From Agrypnia vestita (Eukaryota > Arthropoda > Insecta > Trichoptera > Phryganeidae), in assembly GCA_016648135.1 (NCBI GenBank), contig JADDOH010008089.1:40187-104186 (forward strand): a stretch of 64,000 bases of DNA, in the 5' to 3' direction. Below, piece by piece: positions 54,501 through 64,000 of the stretch; positions within the stretch are counted from its first letter, which is position 1, and each line of letters opens with the position of its first letter. The translations under genes were made by a program, and so were the position numbers. The notes below the pieces were generated by a model. The model did no database searches. It was not told the origin of the DNA and saw only the letters and a list, made by a program, of their open reading frames with translations.

Positions 54501-57500
54501 TACCCTCTAGCGACATTAGTACCGTGCCGAAGTCGTCATTTTATCGGTACTGTGCCAAAGTCGCCATTTTTATCAAACACAATCCAGTACCCTCTTGCGA
54601 CATCGGTACCGTGCCGAAGTCGCCATTTTTATACAAAAATTATAAAATGTAAAAATTAATATGATTTTGTTCGCAATCACTTGTATATGGCTTTACATAA
54701 TTTTATGTAGAAAAAATATTGAATTTGTGTAGCCAGGCTCGCCAGAGAGACCAAATATACGAAATTATTGCACCCAGCTTGGCGAGTCTGGCCCCCTTTT
54801 TACCGATTATCTCCATGAAGGATGAACCTGAGAGACATTTGTTATTGAAACAAAAGAAAGATATAATATAAATGTGTAAAAATAGTATGTTATAACTATA
54901 GTAGAATGTTTAGTTACATGTTTATTAATATTTTGAATACGGGACCACTGCTCATAGAGCTGCGACTCGAATTATGAGTAGTGATCCCGCCGTCAGACAG
55001 AGGTCGGTGTCGTCGGTTTCCGAAATGCCGACCTCTGACTGGTCGTTGAAAATGCGCCTGGGCGTGCGGGCCCTGATTTTTTGATGAAATAAATTAGGTG
55101 GCGCAGGAACCCAGAATTCAGTTCTGCTCCTGCGTTCACCTCCAGATCTACTTGCGACTTTCTCTTCTTCTCTACTCGACTCCTGCTTCAGCCTTTGGAC
55201 CGCTCTAAGATTCTCAGCGAATTTTTATACGATCTCGCTTTCGTCTGAGAATCTGCGATATCGGTGCCATCAGGTTGACCTGACCGTAAGGCGGTGGAAT
55301 CACCCCATATTTTTGCACGTTCCCGTCCGGAACAATTATACCTTTGGAACAACAAAACATCTCACATTTATATCAATCTGAGATATTGGGCTTCATCAGG
55401 TAAAATTGATACGAAAATTGCACTTTATAATTTAAAGTACCTACTTAATGAAATAGATTTCTGATTTCGTACACGTAACTAACTTAAATAATAAAAAAAC
55501 GTTATTTATTGTAAAAAAAATTTTTCTTTCTTGGAATTAAAGATATAATTAAATACACAAAAAAATCAAAATCGTTGATTTGTGGGTTGAGATATTATAA
55601 GTAGGAGCTGTCGATATGTAGGTACTTTACATGTACCTACAATTTGAAATCAACACTTGTAGTTTTAAACTATATTTATTATGAGTGTTACTAAAATATA
55701 ACATTGTTATCTCCTAAACACTAGGAATTTTGAAATGTTTTTAACACAGATTTAAAGAAAAAAAATATTGTAAGAATTTTGATGCAAGAAAGTTAATTTT
55801 GACAAAAATGTCAGAAGATAGAGTGCCACCACGATAACTAGGCGTGCGAGGGAGGTCGCCACTGTCTCGAAACAGAAGTTGCCAGGTTGTAAATTTATTT
55901 CACAATACATGATGTACTGAATGTCCGGTGACCAGTGTCAATATATAACTGTCAAACTATCAGACGGTAATATCGGTCCATTATTTGCTTTTTCAGCTTC
56001 GCAAAACTTTAATACTTCATTGGCAATTGTTCTTGCACCACCCCGGACTGTTTTGGTTGTTTTGGACATAATAATTCAGTGTATATTGGTAATCAAGATG
56101 TCACAGCTCCCGAGCAAATACAAAATTGTACTGAAGTACAGGGCGAGGGGTTGCTGCCGGGTGCGAGCGGGACGGATTTTAGTTCCAATCCTGCCGCACG
56201 CCAAGTTATGTTGGGCAAGCTTTACTCTGCTGATTTGAAATGATTGATTGAGTGATTTAAAATTGGTAAAAATTTTAATAATTTACCTAAAATATTTGTG
56301 TCACCGAGGTATTTGGAATGACCCTGAGCGAAAATGAAGAGAGGCACGTCGTTGGCTAAGTGGAATGAAGAAAGATGCTCCGGATCAATCTTTAGCTCCT
56401 TGGCAGCAATGAAGATGTCACGATGGAGAGCAATCACTGACTCTTTTAGATCTTGGATTTTCAGATTCTGAAATAAAGAGGTAAATATAAAAAATATTTT
56501 AAGAAAGGATATTCAAATATAAGTCCTATATAGGTGAAATGTTTATCAATTCATGTAATTATAAACAATCACAATTCATATTTTAACTACCATATTATAT
56601 CCATTAATGAGATTCAAAAATGTTAGGAACCGATTCTATGTACATCCCTAAATTTTTTGTCTATGGAATTGGTTGTCAGATTGAGATATTCAATTCCAAA
56701 TTGATGGGAAAATTTACAAATCTGCAATCACTAGGGCCAATTGATAGGATATGTTAGATGGGTTAAGGCTTATCAATTATCATAGTTATAATCCAGAAGC
56801 TGATTCTGCATACTTCTGTAATTTTAACAGTTATTAAATTTAAAAATTAGTTTATTTAAAATGTAGCCACTGACCAAAAATGTTCATAGGAAATTACGGT
56901 TTTAAAAATAACATATTTGCCCTGTTGATAAAATTGTGAACTACAATATTTCGAAATTTTCGTGATTAACTTTGAGGAAGTTCATTGTAATTAACTATGA
57001 ATAAAAACACAATGTTGTGTACTTTACATAATGACACTTTAATGAAAAAATTATAAAGTTTTCGATGCTTACTGCATCATCTTCAATAATATACTGAATT
57101 ATTACATGAACAGTTTTGGCATTAATTTCTACTACCCTCGTGAAGGTTACAGTTGTTATTTAAGATTTCTAAATTCTTAAGTGTAGAAATTTCAAATTAT
57201 ATTTTTTAATCTATATAATTGTTATATTTTAAATTTTCTTGAAAAATGTTTACAATTGTTCCATATATTAAATTTTCCTGTAAATTTTAAAATAAGTTTC
57301 TGAAATTCAATTGTGTGTGTGCTATTTTGGTTGATAACTTTTTTTCATATTTATTATATGGGATTTAGCGATCTGGTTGTGTGCGAAGTGGCTGTGACTG
57401 GCATTCAATTTTTATAAATTTAGACCATTCAAAGTGTTCTACTAAAAAAGAAACAAATGACCCTCGGGGGATACAAGGTCCATACTATACCAAGGGTAGG

Positions 57501-58244
57501 AATCCAAAAGGGTGTTTGTTAGTTATAATTTTAGACTTTACAGGAGAGCAAAATAATGTTTAGTCAATCTAATTTTTTCAATATTTCTTTTTTTATTAAA
57601 CAATTTCCATATGTGTTTTGGATAAACGGAAATTTTTTAATTATAAAAAAAACATTGACAAAATCACATTGATAGAACGTTATTTCGCTCTCTTGTAAAG
57701 TTCGAAATATGTAATCACTAACGCCCTTTTGGCTTTATGCGATATGATGGATGCACTAAAACAACCTAGCCAAATTGTAACAGTTATTGCCATGAATGAC
57801 CATAGAAACACGTGGTCTGACTTTGTCATTCTATAATAAAAAAAATTAATTGCTCAATTAAAAGGGCACCCAAGTGGCATCCTAAAAATATTTAACAGAT
57901 ATTACTTAAGTACTCATATAATGATTTAAAAAATAATGAAAGAGAATAAAACCTGTTGCCAAATCATAAATAAAAATTTAAACAAAAAACTCAGGAACAT
58001 TCTGTTCATCTAAAGCTGATCTCCAAATTTCTCCAGATTAATTAAGTCAATTACTTCCTTCATAAAAGTTTGCTTTTAAGTATCACACAAAACAAAGACA
58101 AACCTTAAGATAGGCGTGTATCCGGTACATGTGATGATGATCTTTGATGGGATGCATTGTGATAGCTTGATGGACTTCCCTCTTCTTCAGATTCCCCGTG
58201 AACGCCAGGTTTCCACTGGAGTTGTGGTACAGGATTGACTGCAT
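47378..58244 (-). CDS. CHSY1: Chondroitin sulfate synthase (CHSY1-like), 3' part of gene, five exons
   Basis: Bifunctional Golgi type II glycosyltransferase family that polymerises chondroitin by alternately adding GlcUA and GalNAc. Five exons join in frame (141+181+158+202+1169 nt = 616 residues plus stop). Seen in the joined product: a HQAITMHP block near residue 30, typical of the linker after the first glycosyltransferase domain; a VPVRRHAYLQQ block near 215; ILPLSGRFD (320-328); the DxD metal site DVD (416-418) in the FFIDVDILF context; and WGLEDV (525-530). These are hallmarks of the CHGN (GT7-like) half of CHSY1. Vertebrate CHSY1 is about 800 residues, so roughly the first 280 (membrane anchor and most of the first transferase domain) are missing and expected beyond 64000. 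The catalytic DxD is intact, which favours a synthase over the polymerising-factor paralogue. Introns are 1636, 5758, 596 and 1026 bp and hold several transposon relics. Confidence 0.92.
48547..49572 (-). other. CHSY intron with hairpin and unclassified insertion
   Basis: Intron between the fourth and terminal visible exons. It holds the 48638-48722 hairpin. From about 48780 to 49450 it holds a GC-richer stretch with a 107-codon open frame that matches nothing recognised. Confidence 0.7.
48638..48722. repeat. Near-perfect 41-bp inverted repeat (hairpin), TA-flanked
   Basis: The arms 48636-48676 and 48684-48724 differ at one of 41 positions, with a 7-nt loop. The sequence is bounded by TA on each side, as expected for a Tc1/mariner-type micro-MITE (termini ACTAAACCG/CGGTTTAGT). 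It lies in a CHSY intron. A small-RNA hairpin is the other reading. Confidence 0.75.
49573..49774 (-). CDS. CHSY1: CHSY exon (fourth visible)
   Basis: 202 nt: 67 codons plus one base. Acceptor tactttttcag-type, donor ACGG|GTAATT. Encodes MENINAFSKQRGRIIEFREI, then YGYQRLDPIHGVDYILDILL and VPVRRHAYLQQSF. This is among the most conserved parts of chondroitin synthases. Confidence 0.92.
50371..50528 (-). CDS. CHSY1: CHSY exon (third visible)
   Basis: 158 nt. Begins with GG, completing the glycine codon split from the previous exon, and ends on a full codon (GAG|GTAAAT). Acceptor gattctag. Encodes GVTPNLNRYHPTKLKNVIWW and a segment ending MKEGLDDIIRE, matching the W-F block and the EALDDI region of CHSY1. 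Confidence 0.9.
52900..53637 (+). pseudogene. Non-LTR retrotransposon 3' end (ORF2 C-terminus)
   Basis: A 165-codon open frame (52900-53397) matches the C-terminal tail common to Jockey/CR1-like ORF2 proteins: LETLENRRILSDQSFLFQII, NLIDSPEI, FHVPFRPTR, then PIPRICSDYNYLLNSIDIF. About 240 bp of 3' UTR follow and end in an A-rich run at 53621-53630. The reverse transcriptase is absent, so this is a 5'-truncated insertion. It lies antisense inside the large CHSY intron. It is one of the less decayed relics here, with no internal stop. Confidence 0.72.
54519..54632 (+). repeat. Short imperfect repeat cluster (GTGCCGAAGTCGCCATTTTTA, ~3 copies)
   Basis: Three copies of a roughly 25-bp motif near 54520, 54555 and 54607, spaced irregularly at 30-50 bp, with GGTACCGTGCCGAAGTCGCC as core. 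No function assigned. Confidence 0.65.
54940..55345. other. Unclassified GC-richer block in intron
   Basis: About 400 bp with higher GC than its surroundings. A short inverted repeat (gggaccactgctcat / atgagtagtgatccc) lies at the left edge. It may be LTR or MITE debris. No coding motif recognised. Confidence 0.4.
55827..56220 (+). mobile_element. GC-rich MITE family G, copy 3 (in CHSY intron)
   Basis: Shares about 300 bp with 21643-22035 and 24119-24566, including the central GTGTATATTGGTAATCAAGA segment and a G-rich run. Termini contain CACGCCAAGTTAT and its inverse. Its right end is only about 66 bp from the splice donor at 56286. Confidence 0.8.
56287..56467 (-). CDS. CHSY1: CHSY exon (second visible)
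   Basis: 181 nt: 60 codons plus one base. Acceptor tttatttcag, donor TTAG|GTAAAT. Reads NLKIQDLKESVIALHRDI..., the conserved helical segment after the HQAI motif (RTIQLHREI in vertebrates). The preceding exon ends in phase 0, so the join is clean. Confidence 0.9.
56468..58103 (-). other. CHSY intron, no recognised element
   Basis: AT-rich sequence between the first two visible exons. Only a weak open frame of 60 codons was seen and no known repeat. Confidence 0.6.
58104..58244 (-). CDS. CHSY1: CHSY exon (first exon of the gene visible here)
   Basis: 47 codons, phase 0 at both ends. The acceptor is ...ttacag and the donor AAG|GTTTGT. The exon opens with ATG CAG, but alignment to the family puts this methionine inside the protein, so it is not taken as the start. 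It encodes KREVHQAITMHP and HHMYRIHAYLK, matching the conserved HQAITLHP/YRLHSY stretch of CHSY proteins. It is too short to be obvious as an open frame and was found by reading around the splice sites. Confidence 0.88.
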
Positions 58245-59084
58245 CTGTAATCAAAACAAATGATTTGATTTAATCATCAATTTCAATAAAATATATTAAA
58301 TATACAAATTAATTTGGTATTTAATTAATATTAATGGTTTTAAAAAAGAGCACATTGAAATAATTTTACACCAGCCATTTATTTTTTGTTTAATCACTCT
58401 TTCACCTTATTCTACTCTTTCATTCAAATCGACCCTATCAAAATTCACTTTTCCATTCCGCCATCCGATTTTACATTCTGATACAAATCATTAAAATGAT
58501 AGAAAATACCATAAACAATGTGGTCCATAACCAATTGACAATTACGTACTATCTTGAAACCATCAACAATTTGAAATATCTTGGAGTGACATTGATTACA
58601 GAGAATGATACGCCAAATCTATGTCGATTATTATTGTTGATATGTTTTTGCCAGAAATCGCTGTTATTTTTTCCTTAAGAATGACATAAAATCAAAATTC
58701 ATGGCCATCTTATCAAAAATTTCAATGTACTGCATAACATTACGCCCATATACAATGGGATCTTGCAAATGTATGGGAACCTATAGATGGACATCACTAA
58801 CCCTCCTATCCAAATAAACTCTTTAGTTCAAGAACACTCCTCAATATTATTCCATTCTCCCATTCAAAGTGAGAGACAAAACTTCCCGTCCACATGAAGC
58901 AATTGGTTCTATCAATGCTGCGTACAATTTAAGCTTTAAATTTTGTGATAACAACTTTGACAATGGTGATTTCCTTAGAGCGAGGTAACATGCATATTTT
59001 GATTTTATCCTGCTTTACTTATTTATTGTTGGATATCATTCTTTTCCATGTACTTACATAAAATGTTCAAGAGATTCAAAAACT
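58245..59084 (-). other. Upstream intron of CHSY, unassigned
   Basis: No exon motif of the N-terminal CHSY domain (DDD, GGPGV, EDV) was found on the minus strand here. Confidence 0.5.
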
Positions 59085-59415
59085 TAGTACATACGAGCTG
59101 TGCCCGCGCGGCTTCGCAAGCATAAATTTTTAGTACACTGTTTGGATCGTCGTAGAACTTTCGCGAACCTTCTAGAACATTCTCTTTCCAGAACTTTCAA
59201 GAAATTTACTGAATGTACAGGAACCTTCTAGACACACCGACACATTCAGCCACTCAGTTTAGAACCTTATAGAACTTTCGGGAGTTTTCTAGAACCTTCT
59301 CCTTCCAGAACTTTCTAGAGCAGGTTTTTCCGGAATCTTCTAGACTCACCCACACAGTCAGCACGCCTATTTTGAAACAATCTGAAGCATTTGCGGCCTT
59401 CCCATAACAAAGGAA
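59085..59415. repeat. Repeat with CTGTGCCCGCGCGGCTTCGC and CTTCTAGAAC motifs
   Basis: The opening motif is of a type widespread in insect interspersed repeats. Several CTTCTAGA(A/C) units follow at irregular spacing up to 59345. The element class is not determined. Confidence 0.5.
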
Positions 59416-59772
59416 TGTGCTAGAAAGCACATTTTCATCACCCACTCCCACCCACGCTCAGCCACCCCCACCAAACTCGCATATTCTCGATGTGACACCA
59501 AGGGCTATCCTCCACCATAACCACCGGTGGGTGGTTGTGGCTGGTTGTGGAAAAAACTTGGCGGATAGGGAAACACGGGTTTCTTTTTGTATATATATTG
59601 ATTGATTGATTATGTGATGATTGGAAATAATGATAATGGCGTCTGATTTGTTCTCATTGTCAATTATTGTGTTTTATTCGCACTGATGTCCAGCTAAGCA
59701 TTTGAAAAGAGAATTTACAGAATAATTTATAAAATTTACAGATAGAATGAATATGTTGAGGTCCAGAGCAAT

Positions 59773-59890
59773 CTTTTTCTTCGTCTTCTTCATCAGCCTT
59801 TGTCTTCCCACTGCTGGATATAGGCCTCTGCCTCTCCATCCATCCTTCCTTGTTGTTTGCTAATTGTAGCCATTTCTTGGTATTTCATTA
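59773..59890 (-). pseudogene. LINE 3' end, same family as 17619-18137
   Basis: Inverse of GCCTATATCCAGCAGTGGAA(A)GACGAAGGCTGATGAAG. Only the 3' terminus is present. Confidence 0.75.
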
Positions 59891-60640
59891 TTGGTCCAGA
59901 GCAATAAAGAAAATGATTAAACCAATGAAAACCCGAAACTGAAGTATTTCGGAAATGTTTCTTGTATTTTATAATGCAATCGGGGGCAATAGTTTGGTCT
60001 GTTTATGCAGGCCTTTTCTGAGGTGCAGAAAAAAAGTGGTGTTAGCCAATGCCCACTGAACGGAGAAGAATAAGATGATTTCTAGAGCCACCTCTCTACT
60101 GTGCGCAATAAATTTTAAGAGAAGAGAATTTTAAGTACATACTTGTTTTAAGAAGAACTAAAGTAATGGTCAGTTTAATTCAAGAATACCTTCACAATAG
60201 ACAGCGAGGTCTGTAGTGCACTTACATGCGGGAATAATTGTCATGTGGCATTTTTATTGACAAGTAACGTGATCCTGAGAATGGACAACTATAGTGTACT
60301 CGCTGGTTACTCGATATTCAACGCATAATCTTTATATCCAGTTTTCATTGTGGAATGCGGTAGATATTAAAATTCTGCTTATAGCGAGATAACTGAAATA
60401 GTAATAAAATTACCTGAAGAGCTTTAATCGAGATGAATATAGCAATTATAGTCAGAATATAAGGTTATTAAAAATAATTTAAACGATACTATATAATTTA
60501 AAAGATAGTTCTACAAAACCGAGTAAAAAAAAAATCTTCAAATACCAAATAAATGAAAAAGCAACTCATCAGAACCTACTTTTCTAGCAGTGTATGGAAT
60601 TAAACCAGTGAGAGAGAAATAGGTTGAGAGAATTTGAGAT
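59891..60640. other. Unassigned
   Basis: AT-rich. Nothing recognised. Confidence 0.5.
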
Positions 60641-60644
60641 GGAA

Positions 60645-60862
60645 TTAGTGATGGTTAAACCGTTATTTTAACCGGTTATTTTTGGTATAGTAATTTGGGA
60701 TTTGTTATGATGATTGATAACTTAGATATAATTGCTGTCTAGTACCGGTGGTTTCCCGTCGAATTGCAAAAAATCAGATACCAATCATCGAGGCAATCAG
60801 ACACAAATGTCAAATAACGGTTAGTTTGTCACCGGTTAAAATACCATAACCAGATGGAATGC
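60645..60862. mobile_element. Small hAT-like MITE
   Basis: TAGTGATGGTTAAACCGTTA at the left and ACCGGTTAAAATACCATAAC at the right form an imperfect inverted repeat built on AACCGGTTA motifs. Confidence 0.5.
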
Positions 60863-61546
60863 TTGAAAATAATGGAATCACTAAATGCTGGACTGAGAGA
60901 GGAGAAATAAGGTCATTTTAAAGAGAGTGCAAGAAAAGAGATCCATAATAGACACTATCCCCATCAAAGTGAACAAAATCAATGACAAAATCAAGTGGGC
61001 GAGGGTTTTGGGGGATGAATCTTCCTACTGTTCTGTCCTCTTTCTTTTTTCTCGTACATTGCATCAGCCCAAGCTAGTTTGCATGTTTCCCCGACGCAAT
61101 GTACTTTCTAAGATACTAATGGGGTAACATCAAGGCTAATGCAATCAACAAAGACTCTCAAAGAATTTTTTTTTTAATAAATTCATCATTTTTTTTTACA
61201 ATAATGATAGTTAAGAATTTACACATGGTGTTTCTCTTCAACATTCAATATTACTCGTGAGTAGGAGAGAAGTATCATAATATTTAAACTATTTAATAGT
61301 ATGTAGTATATACTATATATATATATATATATAAGAGAAAAATATATGTATCAATACACGTGCCATTAATGAGACTCGGATATCTTACATCTTGGAGATT
61401 TATTATGGTATGTATCAGAGATTATTCTACTCTGTGTGCAAGATATAATGTAGTCTATTTACGGAATCGGTAATAATTCAATAGCATCCATAGACCAAAC
61501 CACATTTATTTTTGTGGTACTTTTATCATCAATAAACATGATTATA
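60863..61546. other. Unassigned with a (TA)n tract
   Basis: (TA)n at 61312-61333. A 66-codon frame at 60927-61127 was not recognised. Confidence 0.45.
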
Positions 61547-62607
61547 CAGTATAACCCCGTTAATTCGAACCCCGATAATTCGAAATTCGCCATAATTCGA
61601 ATTTTTTTAAACTTGTAAGTCCCAAATTGTGAATTTCATAGTAAATTAACCACGATAATTCGAAAACTCCGGTAATTCGTAATTCGAAATATTTTTTGGT
61701 CTCTTGCGCCGCAAATCAATACATTTTAGTTCGCGTAATTCGAAATTTTTTTGAAATTTGACAAAATTGAAAAAATATTTCGAGTTTTTTCGCAAGTGAG
61801 AACAACTAATATGTCAATATCGGGTGCTTTGAAATGTCGCGATCTTTGTATTAGCATAATAAACATTGCGTTTTCGAAATGATTTCTCTAAATATGAAAA
61901 ACAGACATTTTTCACAAAATTAATGACTTTTTCACGAGTTTTACGATTCTTGGCGTATTTCGCAATCAATTTACGGTACCTTATGGAATGCCCCTTTTCT
62001 ATACATATTCTGTCGCGGTCCCTAAAATTGGGGAACCTGTGTATGCTTTCTTAAGTTGGCTGCCTTGATATGCGCGGACAGTTTAGTTTGCGGCGTTTGC
62101 GCTAATCCTCATACCTAAACGCGTTTTAAATTGTTTTTTATGTTTTTAAATTTGTCTTTAGTTCGATTTTTTTTAATCACTGTGTTCGTGCTATTAAAAT
62201 GTTTAATTTTCTTTGTAAGATGTTATTAGTGACTTATCTAATTGTTTCACGTATTTATTGACAATTGTATTTCTAGTAACCGTGCATTGTTGGTTTGAGC
62301 CGGATAAGGGGCGGAATCAAAAGTTTAAACTTGTGTGAAGATTGAAGAAGCGTTCCATAAATTCAAGTAAACTAAACATTTTTGATTAGATTAGATTTTT
62401 TCGGAAGTGAGAACAGCAAATATGTCAAAATGCCGCGATCTTTGCATTAACATAAGAAGTATTGAGTTTTGAAAGTGATTTTTTTAAATATGAACATAAA
62501 TCAAACAAAATTAACGGTTTTTCAAGAGTTTTACGATTTTTGGCGAATTTCATAATCGCACGGCGATTTTTTTTAACCTAAAATTTCGAATTAACGAGGT
62601 TTTACTG
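61547..62607. mobile_element. pogo/Tigger-like non-autonomous element
   Basis: Termini CAGTATAACCCCGTTAATTC and GAATTAACGAGGTTTTACTG, with TA at 61545-61546 and 62608-62609. Subterminal GATAATTCGAA repeats. An internal unit of about 150-170 bp is present twice (61790-61975 and 62400-62570). No transposase seen. Confidence 0.88.
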
Positions 62608-62609
62608 TA

Positions 62610-63122
62610 GTTGTTTTTATTTATTCCACAAAAAATTCAGGAAAATTTTAATGTTAATCAGACTGTGGTAATTCCTAAAACTGCCTGTGGTTAGAGACAC
62701 GCAGTAGTTCATGGCTCAGATATTAGATATTATTGTTTTTCAGCATTGAGATAAGATATTCCTGATTCTAAATCACGTCAGGGCCACCAATGACAGAGGC
62801 ATTTTAGCAATGCTGATGAAGAACCGCCTACATAATTCGGTCCATTATCCATATTCAGGATGATATAATACTCAACTTGGTTTAATAGGGGGAAAGGAAT
62901 TGAAACAGTGGTGCGGTGTGAACACAAGAAAGAACTTACGTGAGAAGAACTGGTTATGTTAATTATGGATTACTAGATTAGAATTTACTTTTAATTTATA
63001 GATATAAGATATTGTCAGCTGGAGACCAGAATTGATTATCGAAGAATGACATTTATAACATTTTTGACAGTTTAATTAGTTAGAAAAAAAATCATAATAT
63101 ATTATATATTATATATAAATAT
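62610..63122. other. Unassigned
   Basis: AT-rich. A microsatellite-like TATATAA tract lies at 63093-63135. Confidence 0.5.
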
Positions 63123-63372
63123 AGATATATATATGACGCTGTTTAAGTATTATCTTGCATAATTTAACATCCATTTGGAAACGCAACATATTTTTTTACC
63201 AAAGATGTTGTTATCTGTTATCTTAGCTTTTTAAATTTCATTACAAAATAACACGAGAATCTCAAAGTAAAAACCTCTTTTTTTTGGTTATAAAGCGCAA
63301 CATACATACTTACGTATGATGTTATATATTATTAGTCGGGGAAATGTTCATAATTGCTAAAATTTTTTATAT
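63123..63372 (+). repeat. Direct repeat X, left copy
   Basis: Shares TGTTGTTATCTGTTATCTTA, TTATAAAGCGCAACATACAT and ATGTTCATAATTGCT, in order, with 63767-64000. Confidence 0.92.
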
Positions 63373-63426
63373 ATAATTAATTAATATTAATAATAATAAA
63401 GTAATTATCATAATTAATGAAGTGGT

Positions 63427-63715
63427 TTTGCTCGGCTTCTAGTAAATATACGGATTACTAGAAGCCGAGCAAAACACATTAACGGCGTCGCTGGAGAAAC
63501 CCACTCCTCCACAAACACCTGACGCAGAATTTTTCAAACTTTCACTTGACGGTGAGCTCCGGACCCAAACGGTTGTACGCTTTTTGGAGAAGCAGCTCAT
63601 CGACAAGGCGCCCTGAAGATGAACAGTGAGATCTATTCGAAACGTCGGCAGACGACTGGTCCTGACGACCAGAATTTGACGCGGGTTACCCCAAAGTAGT
63701 TAGAACTAACAGATA
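63427..63715 (+). mobile_element. Penelope-like relic with foldback 5' end
   Basis: 63427-63448 is the inverse of 63458-63479 (TTACTAGAAGCCGAGCAAAA). The frame from 63458 reads YGLLEAEQNTLTASLEKPTP, PQTPDAEFFKLSLDGELRTQ, TVVRFLEKQLIDKAP stop. It is followed by CTGAAGATGAAC...TTCGAAACGTCGGCAGACG, the same kind of motif that follows the other Penelope-like ORFs. Confidence 0.6.
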
Positions 63716-63766
63716 TATATATATATTAGAATATAGATATATATAGATATATTATATAGATTAAAT

Positions 63767-64000
63767 ATATATATGATGACGCAGTTTAAGTATTTATTCT
63801 TGCATAATTAAATCCATTTGTAAACGAAACATATTTTTTTACAAAAGATGTTGTTATCTGTTATCTTAGTTTTTTAAAATTTCATTCCAAACCCAGAGAC
63901 TCTCCAAGTAAAAACTCTTTGTTATAAAGCGCAACATACATATTTACTATGATGTTATATATTTATTTAGTCGGACATGTTCATAATTGCTTCAAAATTT
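63767..64000 (+). repeat. Direct repeat X, right copy (runs to the window edge)
   Basis: Same order of blocks as 63123-63372, with small indels. It is cut by the end of the window. Confidence 0.92.

Larger units (their letters stand above)
50529..56286 (-). other. Large CHSY intron (5.76 kb) with several repeats
   Basis: Contains a LINE 3' relic (52900-53640), a small repeat cluster (54519-54632), a GC-richer unclassified block (54940-55345) and a GC-rich MITE (55827-56220). The stretch 50529-52850 is AT-rich and shows no recognisable gene or repeat. Confidence 0.7.

Noticed and set aside
58242..58244. ATG at the beginning of the first visible CHSY exon as the gene's start codon
   Set aside because: A polypyrimidine-like acceptor directly precedes it, and the aligned family methionine is internal (about residue 285).
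59254..59451. Minus-strand 65-codon frame near CHSY as an upstream exon
   Set aside because: It is made from the CTTCTAGA repeat cluster and matches no CHSY segment.

Overview
The window is eukaryotic nuclear DNA, most likely from an insect. It is AT-rich, carries one spliced protein-coding gene, and is otherwise dominated by fragmented transposable elements: PIF/Harbinger with MADF relics, hAT, Tc1/mariner/pogo, Penelope-like, several non-LTR retrotransposon families and a short non-autonomous LTR element. No bacterial-style operons, CRISPR arrays or ribosomal genes were seen. The insect order is not resolved.

The only gene supported as functional is on the minus strand, 47378-58244. It is the 3' part of a chondroitin sulfate synthase (CHSY1-like). 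Five exons (58104-58244, 56287-56467, 50371-50528, 49573-49774, 47378-48546) have GT/AG borders and join in frame to 616 residues plus stop. They cover the end of the N-terminal glycosyltransferase half and the whole C-terminal CHGN/GT7-like catalytic half, including a DVD metal motif. The exons for roughly the first 280 residues were not found and probably lie beyond base 64000.

Region by region. 1-7.2 kb: LTR-like/copia-like relic with a 35-bp minisatellite, SINE-like units, a Harbinger element (3051-3806) and a mariner-type MITE (4043-4841). 8.5-17 kb: an internally deleted hAT (8501-9163), a Penelope-like insertion with GIY-YIG domain and 15-bp target duplication (11060-11543), and a hAT with perfect 8-bp target duplication (14280-15314). 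17-24.6 kb: a retroposon with 15-bp target duplication, a LINE relic, a foldback element, Harbinger/MADF relics next to a 20-N gap (21623-21642), and two copies of a GC-rich MITE. 26-33.6 kb: retroposon, truncated hAT, reverse transcriptase relic, a 440-bp heptamer satellite, a second Harbinger/MADF unit, and a LINE inserted in a repeat. 34-46.6 kb: several LINE relics, a ~99% identical inverted repeat (37.3/39.5 kb), a second Harbinger copy (41691-42461), and a TRIM-like LTR element (44294-45742) inside a LINE. 47.3-58.2 kb: the CHSY gene with repeats in its introns. 58.2-64 kb: introns or upstream DNA of that gene, a pogo-like element and a second Penelope-like relic between direct repeats.

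Apart from CHSY there is no gene set that looks like a cooperating system. The most informative signals are structural: two insertions whose pre-insertion sites survive as sibling copies in the same window, Penelope-like foldback insertions with clean target duplications, hammerhead-like cores, and young inverted duplications. All family names come from reading translated motifs and termini by eye, without database searches.
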